A stretch of 31,106 nt of DNA, from assembly GCA_043772905.1 (NCBI GenBank), contig JAYVFS010000220.1:1-31106 (forward strand), written 5' to 3'. The notes beneath the pieces were generated by a model. That model searched no databases. It worked only from the letters and a program-made list of their open reading frames with translations, and was not told where the DNA came from. The stretch is from JAAFJT01 sp043772905 (lineage in GTDB: Bacteria; Bacteroidota; Bacteroidia; Chitinophagales; Saprospiraceae). The position numbers were made by a program, and so were the translations under genes. Below, piece after piece: positions 16,570-25,119 of this stretch; position 1 is the first letter of the stretch; every line of letters begins with the position of its first letter.

Positions 16570-17499
16570 TTGCAGAGATTAATCGGTCACTATACAGGCA
16601 GCGAGCGCGGAACGCTTGTTATTGCCCTCGCCGCCATCCACGGCAACGAACCCGCAGGCATTCAAGCCTTGCAAACGCTTTTTTCAAGGCTTGAATATGC
16701 GCAGAATAGCTCTGCGGGTTTATTATTTAAAGGGCGGATTGTCGGTTTGGTCGGCAATATTCAGGCTTATGAACGCCGTTTACGTTTTGTTAAAAAAGAC
16801 CTCAATCGGGTTATGACCCTTGAAAACTTAAAGAAATCACGCCTAACCCCTCAGTATCGCCTCATTTATGAAGACTTAGAGCTTGTCGAACTCATCCAAA
16901 CAATAAAAAACGAGATTGCAGCATACAAACCCTCTCGCCTTGTCATCCTTGACCTCCATACAACGTCAGCAGATGGCGGTGTTTTCAGCATCGTCAGCGA
17001 CGATATGGCAAGTCTGAATTTGGCGCAACAGCTTCACGTTCCCGTAGTTTTGGGCATGGTTGGCTGCACAGGTGGCACGACATTGCATTATTTTACAAGC
17101 CAAAACATGGGAATTCCAACCGTTTCAGTCGTTTTTGAAGCAGGGCAACATGAAGATGCGCAATCCGTAAAGCGGACAATTGCTTGGCTTTACAATATAT
17201 TACGTGCCACTAAAGCCATTGAACCGCATGATGTGGAAAGCCGTTATGATATGATTTTAAAAGATTATTCGCGGTATCTACCAAAGGTTGTTGAGTTGTT
17301 TCATGTCCACACCCTTCAACCGAACGACCATTTTCAGATGCGTCCAGGCTATAAAAATTTTCAAGCGGTGAAAGCAGGAGAAATCCTTGCAGAGGACGAA
17401 CATGGTGCAATCAGAGCCAAAGACGACGGGCTTTTATTGATGCCGTTGTATCAACGCAAAGGGACAGAAGGGTTTTTCTTGGTAAAAAACAAGACGTAA
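16570..17499 (+). CDS. AstE/AspA-family zinc deacylase (succinylglutamate desuccinylase/aspartoacylase)
   Basis: The 309-residue protein starts at TTG 16570, because an in-frame stop at 16546 and the lack of an ATG leave no other N-terminus before the conserved core. Zinc and catalytic motifs of the family are present: AAIHGNEPAG (H24, E27), KKDLNRVM (R80), LDLHTTSADGG (H130) and VVFEAGQHED (E190). The family removes acyl groups from acylated amino acids; the substrate here is not known. Motif copy 16847-16856 encodes T-P-Q-Y just after the DLNR region. Confidence 0.85.
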   Translation: MQRLIGHYTGSERGTLVIALAAIHGNEPAGIQALQTLFSRLEYAQNSSAGLLFKGRIVGLVGNIQAYERRLRFVKKDLNRVMTLENLKKSRLTPQYRLIYEDLELVELIQTIKNEIAAYKPSRLVILDLHTTSADGGVFSIVSDDMASLNLAQQLHVPVVLGMVGCTGGTTLHYFTSQNMGIPTVSVVFEAGQHEDAQSVKRTIAWLYNILRATKAIEPHDVESRYDMILKDYSRYLPKVVELFHVHTLQPNDHFQMRPGYKNFQAVKAGEILAEDEHGAIRAKDDGLLLMPLYQRKGTEGFFLVKNKT

Positions 17500-17536
17500 C
17501 GGTTTTATACATCTTGATACTGTCATGTTCTAAAAT

Positions 17537-17578
17537 AAAAACACCCCCTCAGTATTTTGCGGCTGAAAGGGTGTTTTT
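17537..17578. terminator. Motif-bearing bidirectional terminator 1
   Basis: AAAAACACCC (17537-17546) pairs with GGGTGTTTTT (17569-17578); inside, TCAG (17549-17552) pairs with CTGA (17563-17566). The 10-mer (17545-17554) forms the left shoulder. It separates convergent genes. Confidence 0.85.
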
Positions 17579-17583
17579 TATCA

Positions 17584-19293
17584 TTATCCATGACATTTTT
17601 TATACTTTTTGCCACTTCCACAAGGGCAAGGGTCGTTTCGCCCCACTTTTGGTTCTTCTCGTTTGACGGGTAATTGTGGTGTCCTATCATAATCGTCGTC
17701 GTCATCGAAGTCATCAAAATCATCATCTGCTCCCGAAAAATTGGATAAGGCTTTTGTTATTTTTTCCATTCTCAAATCCCGCATAAACTGCTCAAAAGGG
17801 TCATTTCCTTTGTGTTTCAGTTCTTCTAAATCGTACTCCTTGCCATTGCTCTCTGGTCGTCTTTCTTCATGTTTTTTATTATACAATTCAAAAATATCGT
17901 TTGGCAATGGTTTGTTATCATAAGGGTCGAATGGTTTTTCTAATTCCGCTAACACATCTGGCAATTTTCCATTATCAAAATTGGAAATCCACCCATGTGC
18001 ATACAGTTGTTTAATTTCTTCTTTCAACTCAATACCTCTGCAATTTATTATTTCGTTAACTAAAATCGCTAAAAATACCGAATCAATGATATTATCATTC
18101 TCTGGATTGTCCAAATGGTATTGAATAACCACTCTGAACCACTCAATCGCTTCTGAACGTCGCTCAGGCTGTTTTAGGGCAACTTGCGCAACGACATCAA
18201 CGGCGACTAATCGAAACCACTCATCTAAGTTTTCTTCAAGCACAAAAGTTTTGAGCAAATCCAATTGTTTTTCACCCAAAAAATAAAGTGGCTCATTGAA
18301 ATACTCTTCGATAAAATCAGAAAACCAAAATTCTCTAAAATCCGTGCTTTGACGGAAGATGTCTAAAAGACAAGGCAAACTTTCGTCCGCCCTTAGTTCC
18401 GTCAATAAATAAAGTGCGTGAATCGTAAAAGAATGCGCCTCGTCCGCCCAATTGTCTTGTTTATAAAAATAATCGAATCTAAGAACGCTGTCACACAAGA
18501 CGTGTTCGAGGTCTTTTATCAGCGTTTGTCTCGGTAACGCAAGGATAGATTCAATAACTTCGGGCGGGATATTATCAAGACTATAAGTATATAACTGATT
18601 GATTTCTTGATGATTAAATATCGGATTACCTTCTGAATCCGACAAAAACTGCCCACTAATCGGCTTAGAAATACTTTCAACTTCTTTATGGTTGGGTGCT
18701 TGCATATTAGAAAACAAACTCCCTTGATTGAGTGTAATCTGTGTGCCTAACTTCTTGACATCTTCATGATTTTTATCATAATCAAATAAGATACGTAGCA
18801 ATGCTTCTGCTTCCTCACTATTACCTCTTTCTATCTCAATTTTTATGGCGAGTTTATAATAACCCATAAAAACAGATTCATGGATAAACTCATCTTTTGC
18901 CAAATTTCTAACATCAAAAGGCTCTTTCAGCACATCGGCAGCACGATTATATTGTTTTTCAGAAAAATAATGCGCTGTGAGATTGGACAAAGCAAAGAAA
19001 TAATCAGGATGAAGTCGCAATGTTTCATTCAAGTAATCATAAGCTTTTCCCTCTTGTTTCGTCTTCAAATAAGCCAGATATAGATAGTTTTTCAATGACA
19101 AAACATCCGGATAGGTCTGCACCAAACTCCCCAATTCATTGAGGATTTTAGGCGTAACTGTTTTATGAGACGTGGCTTTGAATAATCGTTCAATCGTTGG
19201 CAACAGATGGTCATGATCGTGTTGCTTGATAGGCTCTTTTGTTATTTTTAAGCCGTATTTTTCGTAGAATTTTTTGTTAAATGTCATAGTCAT
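17584..19293 (-). CDS. TPR / DUF1186-like protein with C-terminal SEC-C zinc motif
   Basis: The 569-residue protein begins with TPR-like helices (about 40-200, e.g. PDYFFALSNLTAHYFSEKQY), then a HEAT-like helical core (about 240-420; SFTIHALYLLTELRADESLPCLLDIF) resembling DUF1186. An acidic run (ADDDFDDFDDDDDYD, about 530-545) leads to VGRNDPCPCGSGKKYKKCHG. The last segment is a SEC-C motif with zinc ligands C556, C558, C567 and H568, as in the SecA tail and many stand-alone proteins. A link to ribosomes or secretion is possible but unproven. It stands alone between motif-bearing intergenic elements. Confidence 0.75.
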   Translation of the reverse strand: MTMTFNKKFYEKYGLKITKEPIKQHDHDHLLPTIERLFKATSHKTVTPKILNELGSLVQTYPDVLSLKNYLYLAYLKTKQEGKAYDYLNETLRLHPDYFFALSNLTAHYFSEKQYNRAADVLKEPFDVRNLAKDEFIHESVFMGYYKLAIKIEIERGNSEEAEALLRILFDYDKNHEDVKKLGTQITLNQGSLFSNMQAPNHKEVESISKPISGQFLSDSEGNPIFNHQEINQLYTYSLDNIPPEVIESILALPRQTLIKDLEHVLCDSVLRFDYFYKQDNWADEAHSFTIHALYLLTELRADESLPCLLDIFRQSTDFREFWFSDFIEEYFNEPLYFLGEKQLDLLKTFVLEENLDEWFRLVAVDVVAQVALKQPERRSEAIEWFRVVIQYHLDNPENDNIIDSVFLAILVNEIINCRGIELKEEIKQLYAHGWISNFDNGKLPDVLAELEKPFDPYDNKPLPNDIFELYNKKHEERRPESNGKEYDLEELKHKGNDPFEQFMRDLRMEKITKALSNFSGADDDFDDFDDDDDYDRTPQLPVKREEPKVGRNDPCPCGSGKKYKKCHG

Positions 19294-19302
19294 AGATGAT
19301 TA

Positions 19303-19340
19303 AGCACCCCTCAGTATTCCAATAAAAAATGAAAGGTGAC
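19303..19340. other. Intergenic motif copy in a degenerate hairpin
   Basis: CACC just before the 10-mer (19307-19316) can pair with GGTG at 19336-19339, around CCTCAGTATT and GAAA, a layout like the three CACCC/GGGTG terminators but diverged. Confidence 0.4.
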
Positions 19341-19357
19341 TACTTAAATATTAATTT

Positions 19358-20230
19358 TTAAAAAAGCTCAATTTCCCAAGTTCGCTCAAATCGTTCTCCT
19401 TTTGATAGTTTATTAATGCCTTCTTTTTCGGTTAAATCCTGCGTCGTATTAACCGAATCAGCAATGCCACACCACGGCTCTAAGCAGACAAACGGCGCAT
19501 CTTTTGCTGCCCAAATACCGAAATAAGGAAAACCATCAAAAGTCATAGCCAAACCATGGGGTGTTTTTTCGGAACGAATAGCCATTGAGTTTGATGTCAA
19601 ATGCTTTAAAACAACGGCATCTTCATAGAAAAGCGACGGATGTAAAGGAATTTCATTCGCATCTTCTAAAAATGGATTAGTGGACAGTTCTAAAAGTCCG
19701 TCATTACTGAGGGGATATCTGCCGCTTGTTTCGACCGTATTTAACTCAATAAAATAATCTGTATAATCCGTATTTTCGACCAAAGGCAAACGGAAGGCAG
19801 GATGTCCGCCTACGGAAAAATACATATCCCCCGAAGTTATGTTTTTAACATCATAACGCACACTTAAAGTATTGTCTTTCAAGGTATAATGCAAACGAAA
19901 TTCAAACGAAAAGGGATAAACCTTCAGGCTTTCGGCATCAGATTCTAACAAAAAAGTAGCTGTATCAACCGTTTGTTTTTCAACAATAAAAGTCCTATCA
20001 CGTGCAAAACCATGTCGAGGCAATGTGTAGTTTTTACCTTTATAACTATAAGAATTGTCTTTCAAAGTGCCAACAATGGGAAACAAAATAGGCGACTTTT
20101 TACCCCAAAACGCTGCGTCGCCTTGCCAAAGGTATTCTAATTGAGTTTGTTTGTTTAAAATGCTGTCCAACTCTGCGCCTTTGGGTTGAATGGCAACACG
20201 TAGGTTTTCGTTTTCAATAATGATAGACAT
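19358..20230 (-). CDS. Aldose 1-epimerase-family protein
   Basis: The start at ATG 20230 (MSIIIENENLRV) gives 290 residues; a GTG at 20269 would add 13 residues and overlaps the 10-mer, so it is less likely. The fold is the galactose mutarotase beta-sandwich. Catalytic candidates are H73 (LPRHGFARD), H143 (SVGGHPAFRLP) and E251 (CLEPWCGIAD). The sequence resembles the LacX/YeaD-like subgroup, which acts on aldoses or their phosphates. Motif copy 19705-19714 encodes Y-P-L-S-N (172-176). Confidence 0.85.
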   Translation of the reverse strand: MSIIIENENLRVAIQPKGAELDSILNKQTQLEYLWQGDAAFWGKKSPILFPIVGTLKDNSYSYKGKNYTLPRHGFARDRTFIVEKQTVDTATFLLESDAESLKVYPFSFEFRLHYTLKDNTLSVRYDVKNITSGDMYFSVGGHPAFRLPLVENTDYTDYFIELNTVETSGRYPLSNDGLLELSTNPFLEDANEIPLHPSLFYEDAVVLKHLTSNSMAIRSEKTPHGLAMTFDGFPYFGIWAAKDAPFVCLEPWCGIADSVNTTQDLTEKEGINKLSKGERFERTWEIELF

Positions 20231-20290
20231 AAGGTTGTTTAATTTTTGATTTTGGTTGAATGTTGACACCCCTCAGTAATTTTGACGTTT

Positions 20291-20929
20291 TTATTCCATT
20301 TTTTCAGAATCGTAGTGCATAAATTGAATTTTACCAAAGTTTTTTGCTGTTTTCACTGATTTTGTATCGTTTTTAGGCTCAATAGTATCTACCATCGTTT
20401 CGTCAATACGGTGCAAGACCCATGTTTTTTGAGTCCCATCGTACTGAAAAGTGATATACCGTGTCCATCTTTCACGGCTACCCCCTTCTTCTTCGATTGT
20501 AAAAAAGCCATTTTTAATCGCAATACCCGCCAAAGGGTCGCCCATCATACCACCACAACCTTTGCAAGCCACAACTTTGTCGTTTCGTGCTGCCAAAATA
20601 TAAGCGCCTTTTGCATCTTGCAACAACAATAAAAGCGGGCGTGCTGCCATATCATCGTCTTCTTTTGTTTCTAAAATCAAGACAATGTCCTCGATATTGT
20701 CCATATTCAAATCTCCTTTTTGAAATTTTAAAACTTCATGATTGGGTAGAATAAAAGCCTTTGTAGACTCTGGCAATTGCGTAGAATCGCTTGATTTTGA
20801 ATCCGTTACAACAGTTGTTACTGCCGTTGTATCTGCCTTTTCTTGGTTTGGCAGCTTGTTGGTTTTGTTACTATCGCAGCCAATAGCGACCGTTAAAAGC
20901 ACGAGGCTGATGTAGATTATTTTTTTCAT
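20291..20929 (-). CDS. Lipoprotein of unknown function
   Basis: The 212-residue protein has a lipoprotein signal (MKKIIYISLVLLTVAIGC, lipid-modified C18) followed by a Ser/Thr-rich linker. GDLNMDNIEDIVLILE (about 72-87) is an Asp-rich segment like calcium-binding loops in FG-GAP/VCBS-like repeats. KVVACKGCGGMMGDP is a distinctive Cys-Gly segment. No family is assigned. Its start overlaps the WG gene stop (ATGA), so it is co-translated. Confidence 0.75.
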   Translation of the reverse strand: MKKIIYISLVLLTVAIGCDSNKTNKLPNQEKADTTAVTTVVTDSKSSDSTQLPESTKAFILPNHEVLKFQKGDLNMDNIEDIVLILETKEDDDMAARPLLLLLQDAKGAYILAARNDKVVACKGCGGMMGDPLAGIAIKNGFFTIEEEGGSRERWTRYITFQYDGTQKTWVLHRIDETMVDTIEPKNDTKSVKTAKNFGKIQFMHYDSEKME

Positions 20930-21834
20930 TTTCGGTATTCTTTCCCGTTTTTATCAATGATACCTTGATGCTCATCGTCTCCAACACTAGCACGACCTTC
21001 TTGAAAATCGCCTACATAAAGATACTTTGGTGGCACAATGATTTTACCCCAAAAATCTATAAAACCTATTTTACCATCAAGTTTAACGTAGGCGATTCCG
21101 TCACTAAATGAGCTAACGTAATCATATTGAGGTGGTACGACTTCGACACCATTAGTATCCAAAAATCCACAACCTCGTTTTTTATCAAAAAAGCCTAACC
21201 GAGACTCAATACAATTATCTAAATCATCATATTTGAAATCGGTGATTCTTTTACCCTTATTATTAAACACAGCCCACTTCCCATTTCGTCCCACGCCCAC
21301 CAAACCACCAAGAAAATGATGTAAAGCACTGTCATAAATAACGGGTATTATCTCTATGCCATTTGTATCAATAAAGCCACATTTTCCACCACGGAAAATC
21401 TTTAATAAACCTTCCTTAAAATACCCCAGACCTTCAACAACGATATTTGGGTTGATTTCTACGCCTTTTCTTGAAACAATTACCCAATCTAAGCCTTTTT
21501 TAACAATGGCATGATTATTTTCAAACAATGGACGTGATTGATAAGGTGAATCCAAAATTTGTTTACCCGTTGAATCTATAACAAAAAAATCAGATTCTTC
21601 TGCAAAGCGAACATTATCTCCGTTAGACCTTTCAACAAATCCTTTATCTATTCTCATCCAAATATCGCCATTATCTTCTCTCCTAATATAATTATAAATA
21701 GGTTTTATGACAATTCTTTCATTAGAGTCCATAATGCCCCATTTACCATTCTCTTTAAAAGGTATCAAAAACGGATTCTGTGCTGAAAGGCTTATTGTCA
21801 ATACTGACAAACAGATGCATAACAAATATCTCAT
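20926..21834 (-). CDS. WG-repeat protein, exported
   Basis: The 302-residue protein has a signal peptide (MRYLLCICLSVLTISLSAQ) and about six WG/KWG-type repeats: GKWGIMDSNERIVIKPIY, GKCGFIDTNGIEIIPVIYD, GKWAVFNNKGKRITDFKYDD, GCGFLDTNGVEVVPPQYD, GKIGFIDFWGKIIVPPKY and HQGIIDKNGKEY. These repeats form a beta structure with unknown ligands. The gene is the first of an operon with the lipoprotein gene (ATGA overlap). It is divergent from nothing nearby; its upstream side has the motif-bearing terminator at 21869-21909. Confidence 0.9.
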   Translation of the reverse strand: MRYLLCICLSVLTISLSAQNPFLIPFKENGKWGIMDSNERIVIKPIYNYIRREDNGDIWMRIDKGFVERSNGDNVRFAEESDFFVIDSTGKQILDSPYQSRPLFENNHAIVKKGLDWVIVSRKGVEINPNIVVEGLGYFKEGLLKIFRGGKCGFIDTNGIEIIPVIYDSALHHFLGGLVGVGRNGKWAVFNNKGKRITDFKYDDLDNCIESRLGFFDKKRGCGFLDTNGVEVVPPQYDYVSSFSDGIAYVKLDGKIGFIDFWGKIIVPPKYLYVGDFQEGRASVGDDEHQGIIDKNGKEYRK

Positions 21835-21868
21835 TTTTCAATATTTTATATTTATAGAGAACAAAACT

Positions 21869-21909
21869 AAAACACCCCCTCAGTATTTTCACTACAGAAA
21901 GGGTGTTTT
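21869..21909. terminator. Motif-bearing terminator 2
   Basis: AAAACACCC (21869-21877) pairs with GGGTGTTTT (21901-21909) and encloses the 10-mer at 21876-21885. It lies just after the ileS 3' relic and before the WG gene, which runs in the same direction. Confidence 0.85.
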
Positions 21910-21932
21910 TTATTCAAAAACAACAACAAATC

Positions 21933-21985
21933 AATTCAATCGCACATCAACCCCAAACTCAACTACATCATTCAAAGCCATTTTT
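21933..21985 (-). pseudogene. Relic of the ileS 3' end
   Basis: Fifty of 53 bases match the ileS 3' end at 25122-25174. On the minus strand it reads K-M-A-L-N-D-V-V-E-F-G-V-D-V-R-L-N-stop, against K-M-A-L-N-D-V-V-E-L-G-V-D-V-R-L-N in ileS. The similarity stops upstream of the Lys codon. The relic lies between the AlbA_2 gene and the WG operon. Confidence 0.9.
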
Positions 21986-22004
21986 GTCTTGAAAATTTGC
22001 CCAT

Positions 22005-23189
22005 TCAGAGTGACGGATTTGAAAATATAGTCACTAAAAAATTAGTTTCAAGACTTAAATCAAATATCGGCTCTGGATTGCCATTGAGTTTTAATTGTTC
22101 TTTTGCCATCCGAATACCCACATTGAAGCGATTCACATAACCCATATTTTTTAAGACTTCTGCTAAAATAGGGTTTCTATAATCATTCACATTTGGAAAA
22201 TTACGCACATTCGCTTCGCCGTAAAGACTTCCAGGGTTTTGAATTTCAATTCTATCGCTGAATTCATAAAACCTTAAAGGGGCATTGGATTCGTAATTTC
22301 TGTGCATGATAGCGTTCATCATTAATTCTCGAATGGCTCTATATGAGTAATTAAAAACAGGTTTTTCTTGAAAACCATTGCCAAAAACAGGTTTTTGGGT
22401 AATGATATTGTGTTGAATAAACTCGTCTATATTTCTCAATATGGTCACAAGATTGCCTTTAAAGGCTTTTTCTCTCACTATATCATCTGTCATAGATGTG
22501 CCATTAAACTTGACGTATTGAATATATGCCCCATGAAAATATGCCATTGGGTCTGTACCAAAACTTAACATGCCTGCATTTGTTGGACAGTCATATCTCA
22601 AATCGAACATCCGTAAAGAAGCTAATTTTTGTTTAATATCTCTGTTGTTTTCGCGTAAGGTTTCTTCATCAATTGCGCTGGGTAAGTATTCTTCTAAGAA
22701 ACTAACAAGGCTCAAATCTGCTATTTTTGTCCCCAAACAAGGTAATCCATCAAAGGTTTTAGCAAAAGAAGCCCGTTTTTCAATCAATCTTTTTTCCTCT
22801 GTTTCGTTGGCAACCGCTTTACTGGGACCTGTCCGTATCCACACTTTTCCTTTATACCGAACAGGCGGTAACACGGAAGGCTGTACTTCAACCACAGCAA
22901 TATCACCTGTATCAAAACTATATTTTGTAACAGTCATAGCGGGCTGAGGCAATACATTTCCATTTGTCCGAATAAAAGCTAAATCAAGCAAAAGTTTATC
23001 CGTTACGGTCAAACCTGATAATTCGCCATTGTCTTTTACACCGATTAAAAGATACCCCGCTTGATTGTGGTTGGGATAGTCATTGGAAAATGCACAAATA
23101 GCTTCACTAAATTTATCGGTATTATTTGTTGAAATCGTTCTCTCTATTCTATCCGATTCTAAATCCGTTAAAAGGTCTTTTATTTCCAT
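22005..23189 (-). CDS. AlbA_2/Schlafen-like protein with C-terminal HATPase
   Basis: The 394-residue protein has an N-terminal AlbA_2-type domain (ICAFSNDYPNHNQAGYLLIGVKDNGEL and VRYKGKVWIRTGPSKAVA, about 30-130) and a C-terminal GHKL-ATPase-like domain (RELMMNAIMHRNYE with the N-box Asn, then RIEIQNPGSLYG). The combination is typical of COG2865-type proteins annotated as RecG-like or ATP-binding regulators; some relatives act in defence. An AGAGGT box before the start is SD-like, unusual here. It sits between the ileS 3' relic and the DUF4276 gene, separated from each by a motif-bearing terminator or a short gap. Confidence 0.8.
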   Translation of the reverse strand: MEIKDLLTDLESDRIERTISTNNTDKFSEAICAFSNDYPNHNQAGYLLIGVKDNGELSGLTVTDKLLLDLAFIRTNGNVLPQPAMTVTKYSFDTGDIAVVEVQPSVLPPVRYKGKVWIRTGPSKAVANETEEKRLIEKRASFAKTFDGLPCLGTKIADLSLVSFLEEYLPSAIDEETLRENNRDIKQKLASLRMFDLRYDCPTNAGMLSFGTDPMAYFHGAYIQYVKFNGTSMTDDIVREKAFKGNLVTILRNIDEFIQHNIITQKPVFGNGFQEKPVFNYSYRAIRELMMNAIMHRNYESNAPLRFYEFSDRIEIQNPGSLYGEANVRNFPNVNDYRNPILAEVLKNMGYVNRFNVGIRMAKEQLKLNGNPEPIFDLSLETNFLVTIFSNPSL

Positions 23190-23232
23190 TACCTCTTTTA
23201 TTTTTTGTAAAAATACAACTTTCCGTAAAACT

Positions 23233-23272
23233 AAAACACCCCCTCAGTATTTTCACACTGAAAGGGTGTTTT
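23233..23272. terminator. Motif-bearing terminator 3
   Basis: AAAACACCC (23233-23241) pairs with GGGTGTTTT (23264-23272); inside, TCAGT (23244-23248) pairs with ACTGA (23257-23261). Thirty bases (23227-23256) are identical to 21863-21892. Confidence 0.9.
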
Positions 23273-23287
23273 TTATAAATTTCAACC

Positions 23288-23944
23288 TCATTTTTCTTCC
23301 AAAACCAATTTTGTGAGTTGTTCAAGCCATTGTCGAAATCGTGGACATTTATTGATAATCGTCTGAATACCAATTTCCAACGCCATTAAATTGCCATCAT
23401 TTATTTTATGATAAGACGGAATGATAGATAAAATACGTTTAGAGGGTGCGGTTTGTGGTCTTTCATTAATATCCTCTGGACTTTCATATTGAGCAATTAT
23501 GACATCAATAGCATTTGCAATTTTTTCACCAAAATAATTCCGAAAACCGATATTCGATGAAAACAGTAAAGCCTCAAATTCATGTTGCTGAATATAAGGA
23601 ACAAATCTGTCTCCAAAACCCATATCATTTTTCATATTCGTTTCTAAACAAGTTATCTTACTTGACACATTTGCCTTATCCATACAATCACTATAATTGG
23701 GCATGGTGGTTGGTATTCTGAAATAATCAACGAAAGTTGTTACAAGCGTATTGGGTTCATTAAGCAGACGCAAAACATCTCTTTTAAGATGTAAATAGCT
23801 GACAAAACCACCTTTAAAGCCTTTGCTTGTCTGAATTTTCATAGCTGTAACATCGTAAAACCCTAAACCATGAAAATAAGGTTTTAGAATTTCATTGACA
23901 AATTCTTGTTCTGTTTTGCCTTCGACTATTATTATTAGTCTCAT
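23288..23944 (-). CDS. DUF4276 (Toprim-like) protein, partner of AAA ATPase
   Basis: The start at ATG 23944 gives 218 residues (MRLIIIVEGKTEQEFVNEIL); it overlaps the ATPase stop as ATGA. Hallmarks of DUF4276 are visible: IIIVEGKTEQEF (Toprim-type Glu), SYLHLKRDVLRLL, TTFVDYFRIP and PYIQQHEFEALLFS. Such Toprim-like proteins pair with AAA ATPases in several anti-phage modules, where they may act as nucleases; the exact target is unknown. The start is preceded by AGGAGG (23952-23957), a strong Shine-Dalgarno uncommon in this window, suggesting foreign origin. Confidence 0.85.
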   Translation of the reverse strand: MRLIIIVEGKTEQEFVNEILKPYFHGLGFYDVTAMKIQTSKGFKGGFVSYLHLKRDVLRLLNEPNTLVTTFVDYFRIPTTMPNYSDCMDKANVSSKITCLETNMKNDMGFGDRFVPYIQQHEFEALLFSSNIGFRNYFGEKIANAIDVIIAQYESPEDINERPQTAPSKRILSIIPSYHKINDGNLMALEIGIQTIINKCPRFRQWLEQLTKLVLEEK

Positions 23945-25011
23945 GGATTGCCTCCTATAACGTTTTTCTCCCACAAATCCCCAACATTGTACTCATCTAA
24001 CCAAACTTCTAATTTTTCAGAATCAAGTCGTGTAAAGGTTGATTGATTATCCTTTCTTTCCACAACAAGAATATCAGAGGGTTCAAATTCAGAGATAAGA
24101 TTAATAGATTGAGTAGAAATAATGAGTTGAGAATTAAGAGAAGTCGCTTTAATTAATCCGCACAAATGTTGAATTGCAGACGGATGAAGTCCTAATTCGG
24201 GTTCATCTATGATAATTGTACTTGGTGGATTCGGTTGCAACAGTAAAGTCAAAAGACAAATCATACGAAGCGTTCCATCTGAAAGATTATGGGCATCAAA
24301 AAGTTGCTCTGAACCTTTTTCTAACCAACGCAATTCAATAAATTGCCCATTTAATTCATCTGGTTTTAAGAAAAAACGGTCAAAAAAGGGTGCTATGAAT
24401 TTTAAAACACCTTCAATTTTTCTAAATATTTTTGAGTGTTTTTCTTGTAAAACATACAAAAATGCCGCTAAATTACCACCATCTTCATGTAAATAAGCAT
24501 TATCATTGACGGCACATGGCTGTTTAACTTTTGCATTAAAACTGGTATCGTGAAAGTGAAAGATTTTGAGCCTATTTAATTGCCCTCTAAGATACGGTGC
24601 TTCATATCCCTCATAGTTTTTCAACTCGCTTTCATCATTACCGGAAGCTATCAACCAACTTTTGATATAACTATAATTACTATATTCGCCTTCAAAAATT
24701 AAATCATTTTTGGTGGTAGGAATCATTTTGAATTCATATTCATTTCTGTAACTATTATCAAAAGTTATCTTACCATATAGAAAATCTGACTTTTTTCTAC
24801 CAAAATACAAAAAATTATCTGCCTTACCATGTTGATTGACATAGACTTTTTGGGTTCTATCATAAATTCGATTAACGAATTTAAAAAAGTTGATAAAGTT
24901 ACTTTTACCAGAACCATTTGCCCCAATTAGAATATTCAAAGGTGTCAATTTTACATCACCCGAATCCCTAATGGATTTAAAATTTTGTATTTTTATAGAA
25001 TGAATGCCCAT
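23941..25011 (-). CDS. AAA-family ATPase (AAA_21/RecF-like), probable defence gene
   Basis: The 356-residue protein shows an ABC/SMC-type ATPase: Walker A GANGSGKS (30-37), signature LSDGT (243-247), and Walker B TIIIDEPELGLHP (265-277) with D269 and E270. The usual H-loop region reads LIISTQS. Between them is a long insertion (about 45-235). The layout matches the OLD/AriA/RloA-like ATPases of two-gene defence modules. It is translationally coupled to DUF4276. Defence function is inference from architecture and context. Confidence 0.88.
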   Translation of the reverse strand: MGIHSIKIQNFKSIRDSGDVKLTPLNILIGANGSGKSNFINFFKFVNRIYDRTQKVYVNQHGKADNFLYFGRKKSDFLYGKITFDNSYRNEYEFKMIPTTKNDLIFEGEYSNYSYIKSWLIASGNDESELKNYEGYEAPYLRGQLNRLKIFHFHDTSFNAKVKQPCAVNDNAYLHEDGGNLAAFLYVLQEKHSKIFRKIEGVLKFIAPFFDRFFLKPDELNGQFIELRWLEKGSEQLFDAHNLSDGTLRMICLLTLLLQPNPPSTIIIDEPELGLHPSAIQHLCGLIKATSLNSQLIISTQSINLISEFEPSDILVVERKDNQSTFTRLDSEKLEVWLDEYNVGDLWEKNVIGGNP

Positions 25012-25056
25012 CTTTTTTCATTGAATTTTAAAAAGTTCTGGTCAAAACTATGAAAA

Positions 25057-25100
25057 AAAATCATACCCCTGAGTCTCAAAATACTGAGGGGTATGATTTT
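25057..25100. terminator. Motif-bearing bidirectional terminator 4 after ileS
   Basis: AAAATCATACCCCT (25057-25070) pairs with AGGGGTATGATTTT (25087-25100), then after one mismatch AGT pairs with ACT. The right arm contains the minus-oriented 10-mer (25082-25091); the left arm is CCCCTGAGT, a one-mismatch copy, so the motif is nearly paired with itself. Confidence 0.88.
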
Positions 25101-25119
25101 ATGTGAAATTACTAAAAAT

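Noticed and set aside
21863..23256. Repeats at 21863 and 23227 as a CRISPR array
   Set aside because: Only two copies 1.4 kb apart, each a terminator; no regular spacers or cas genes.
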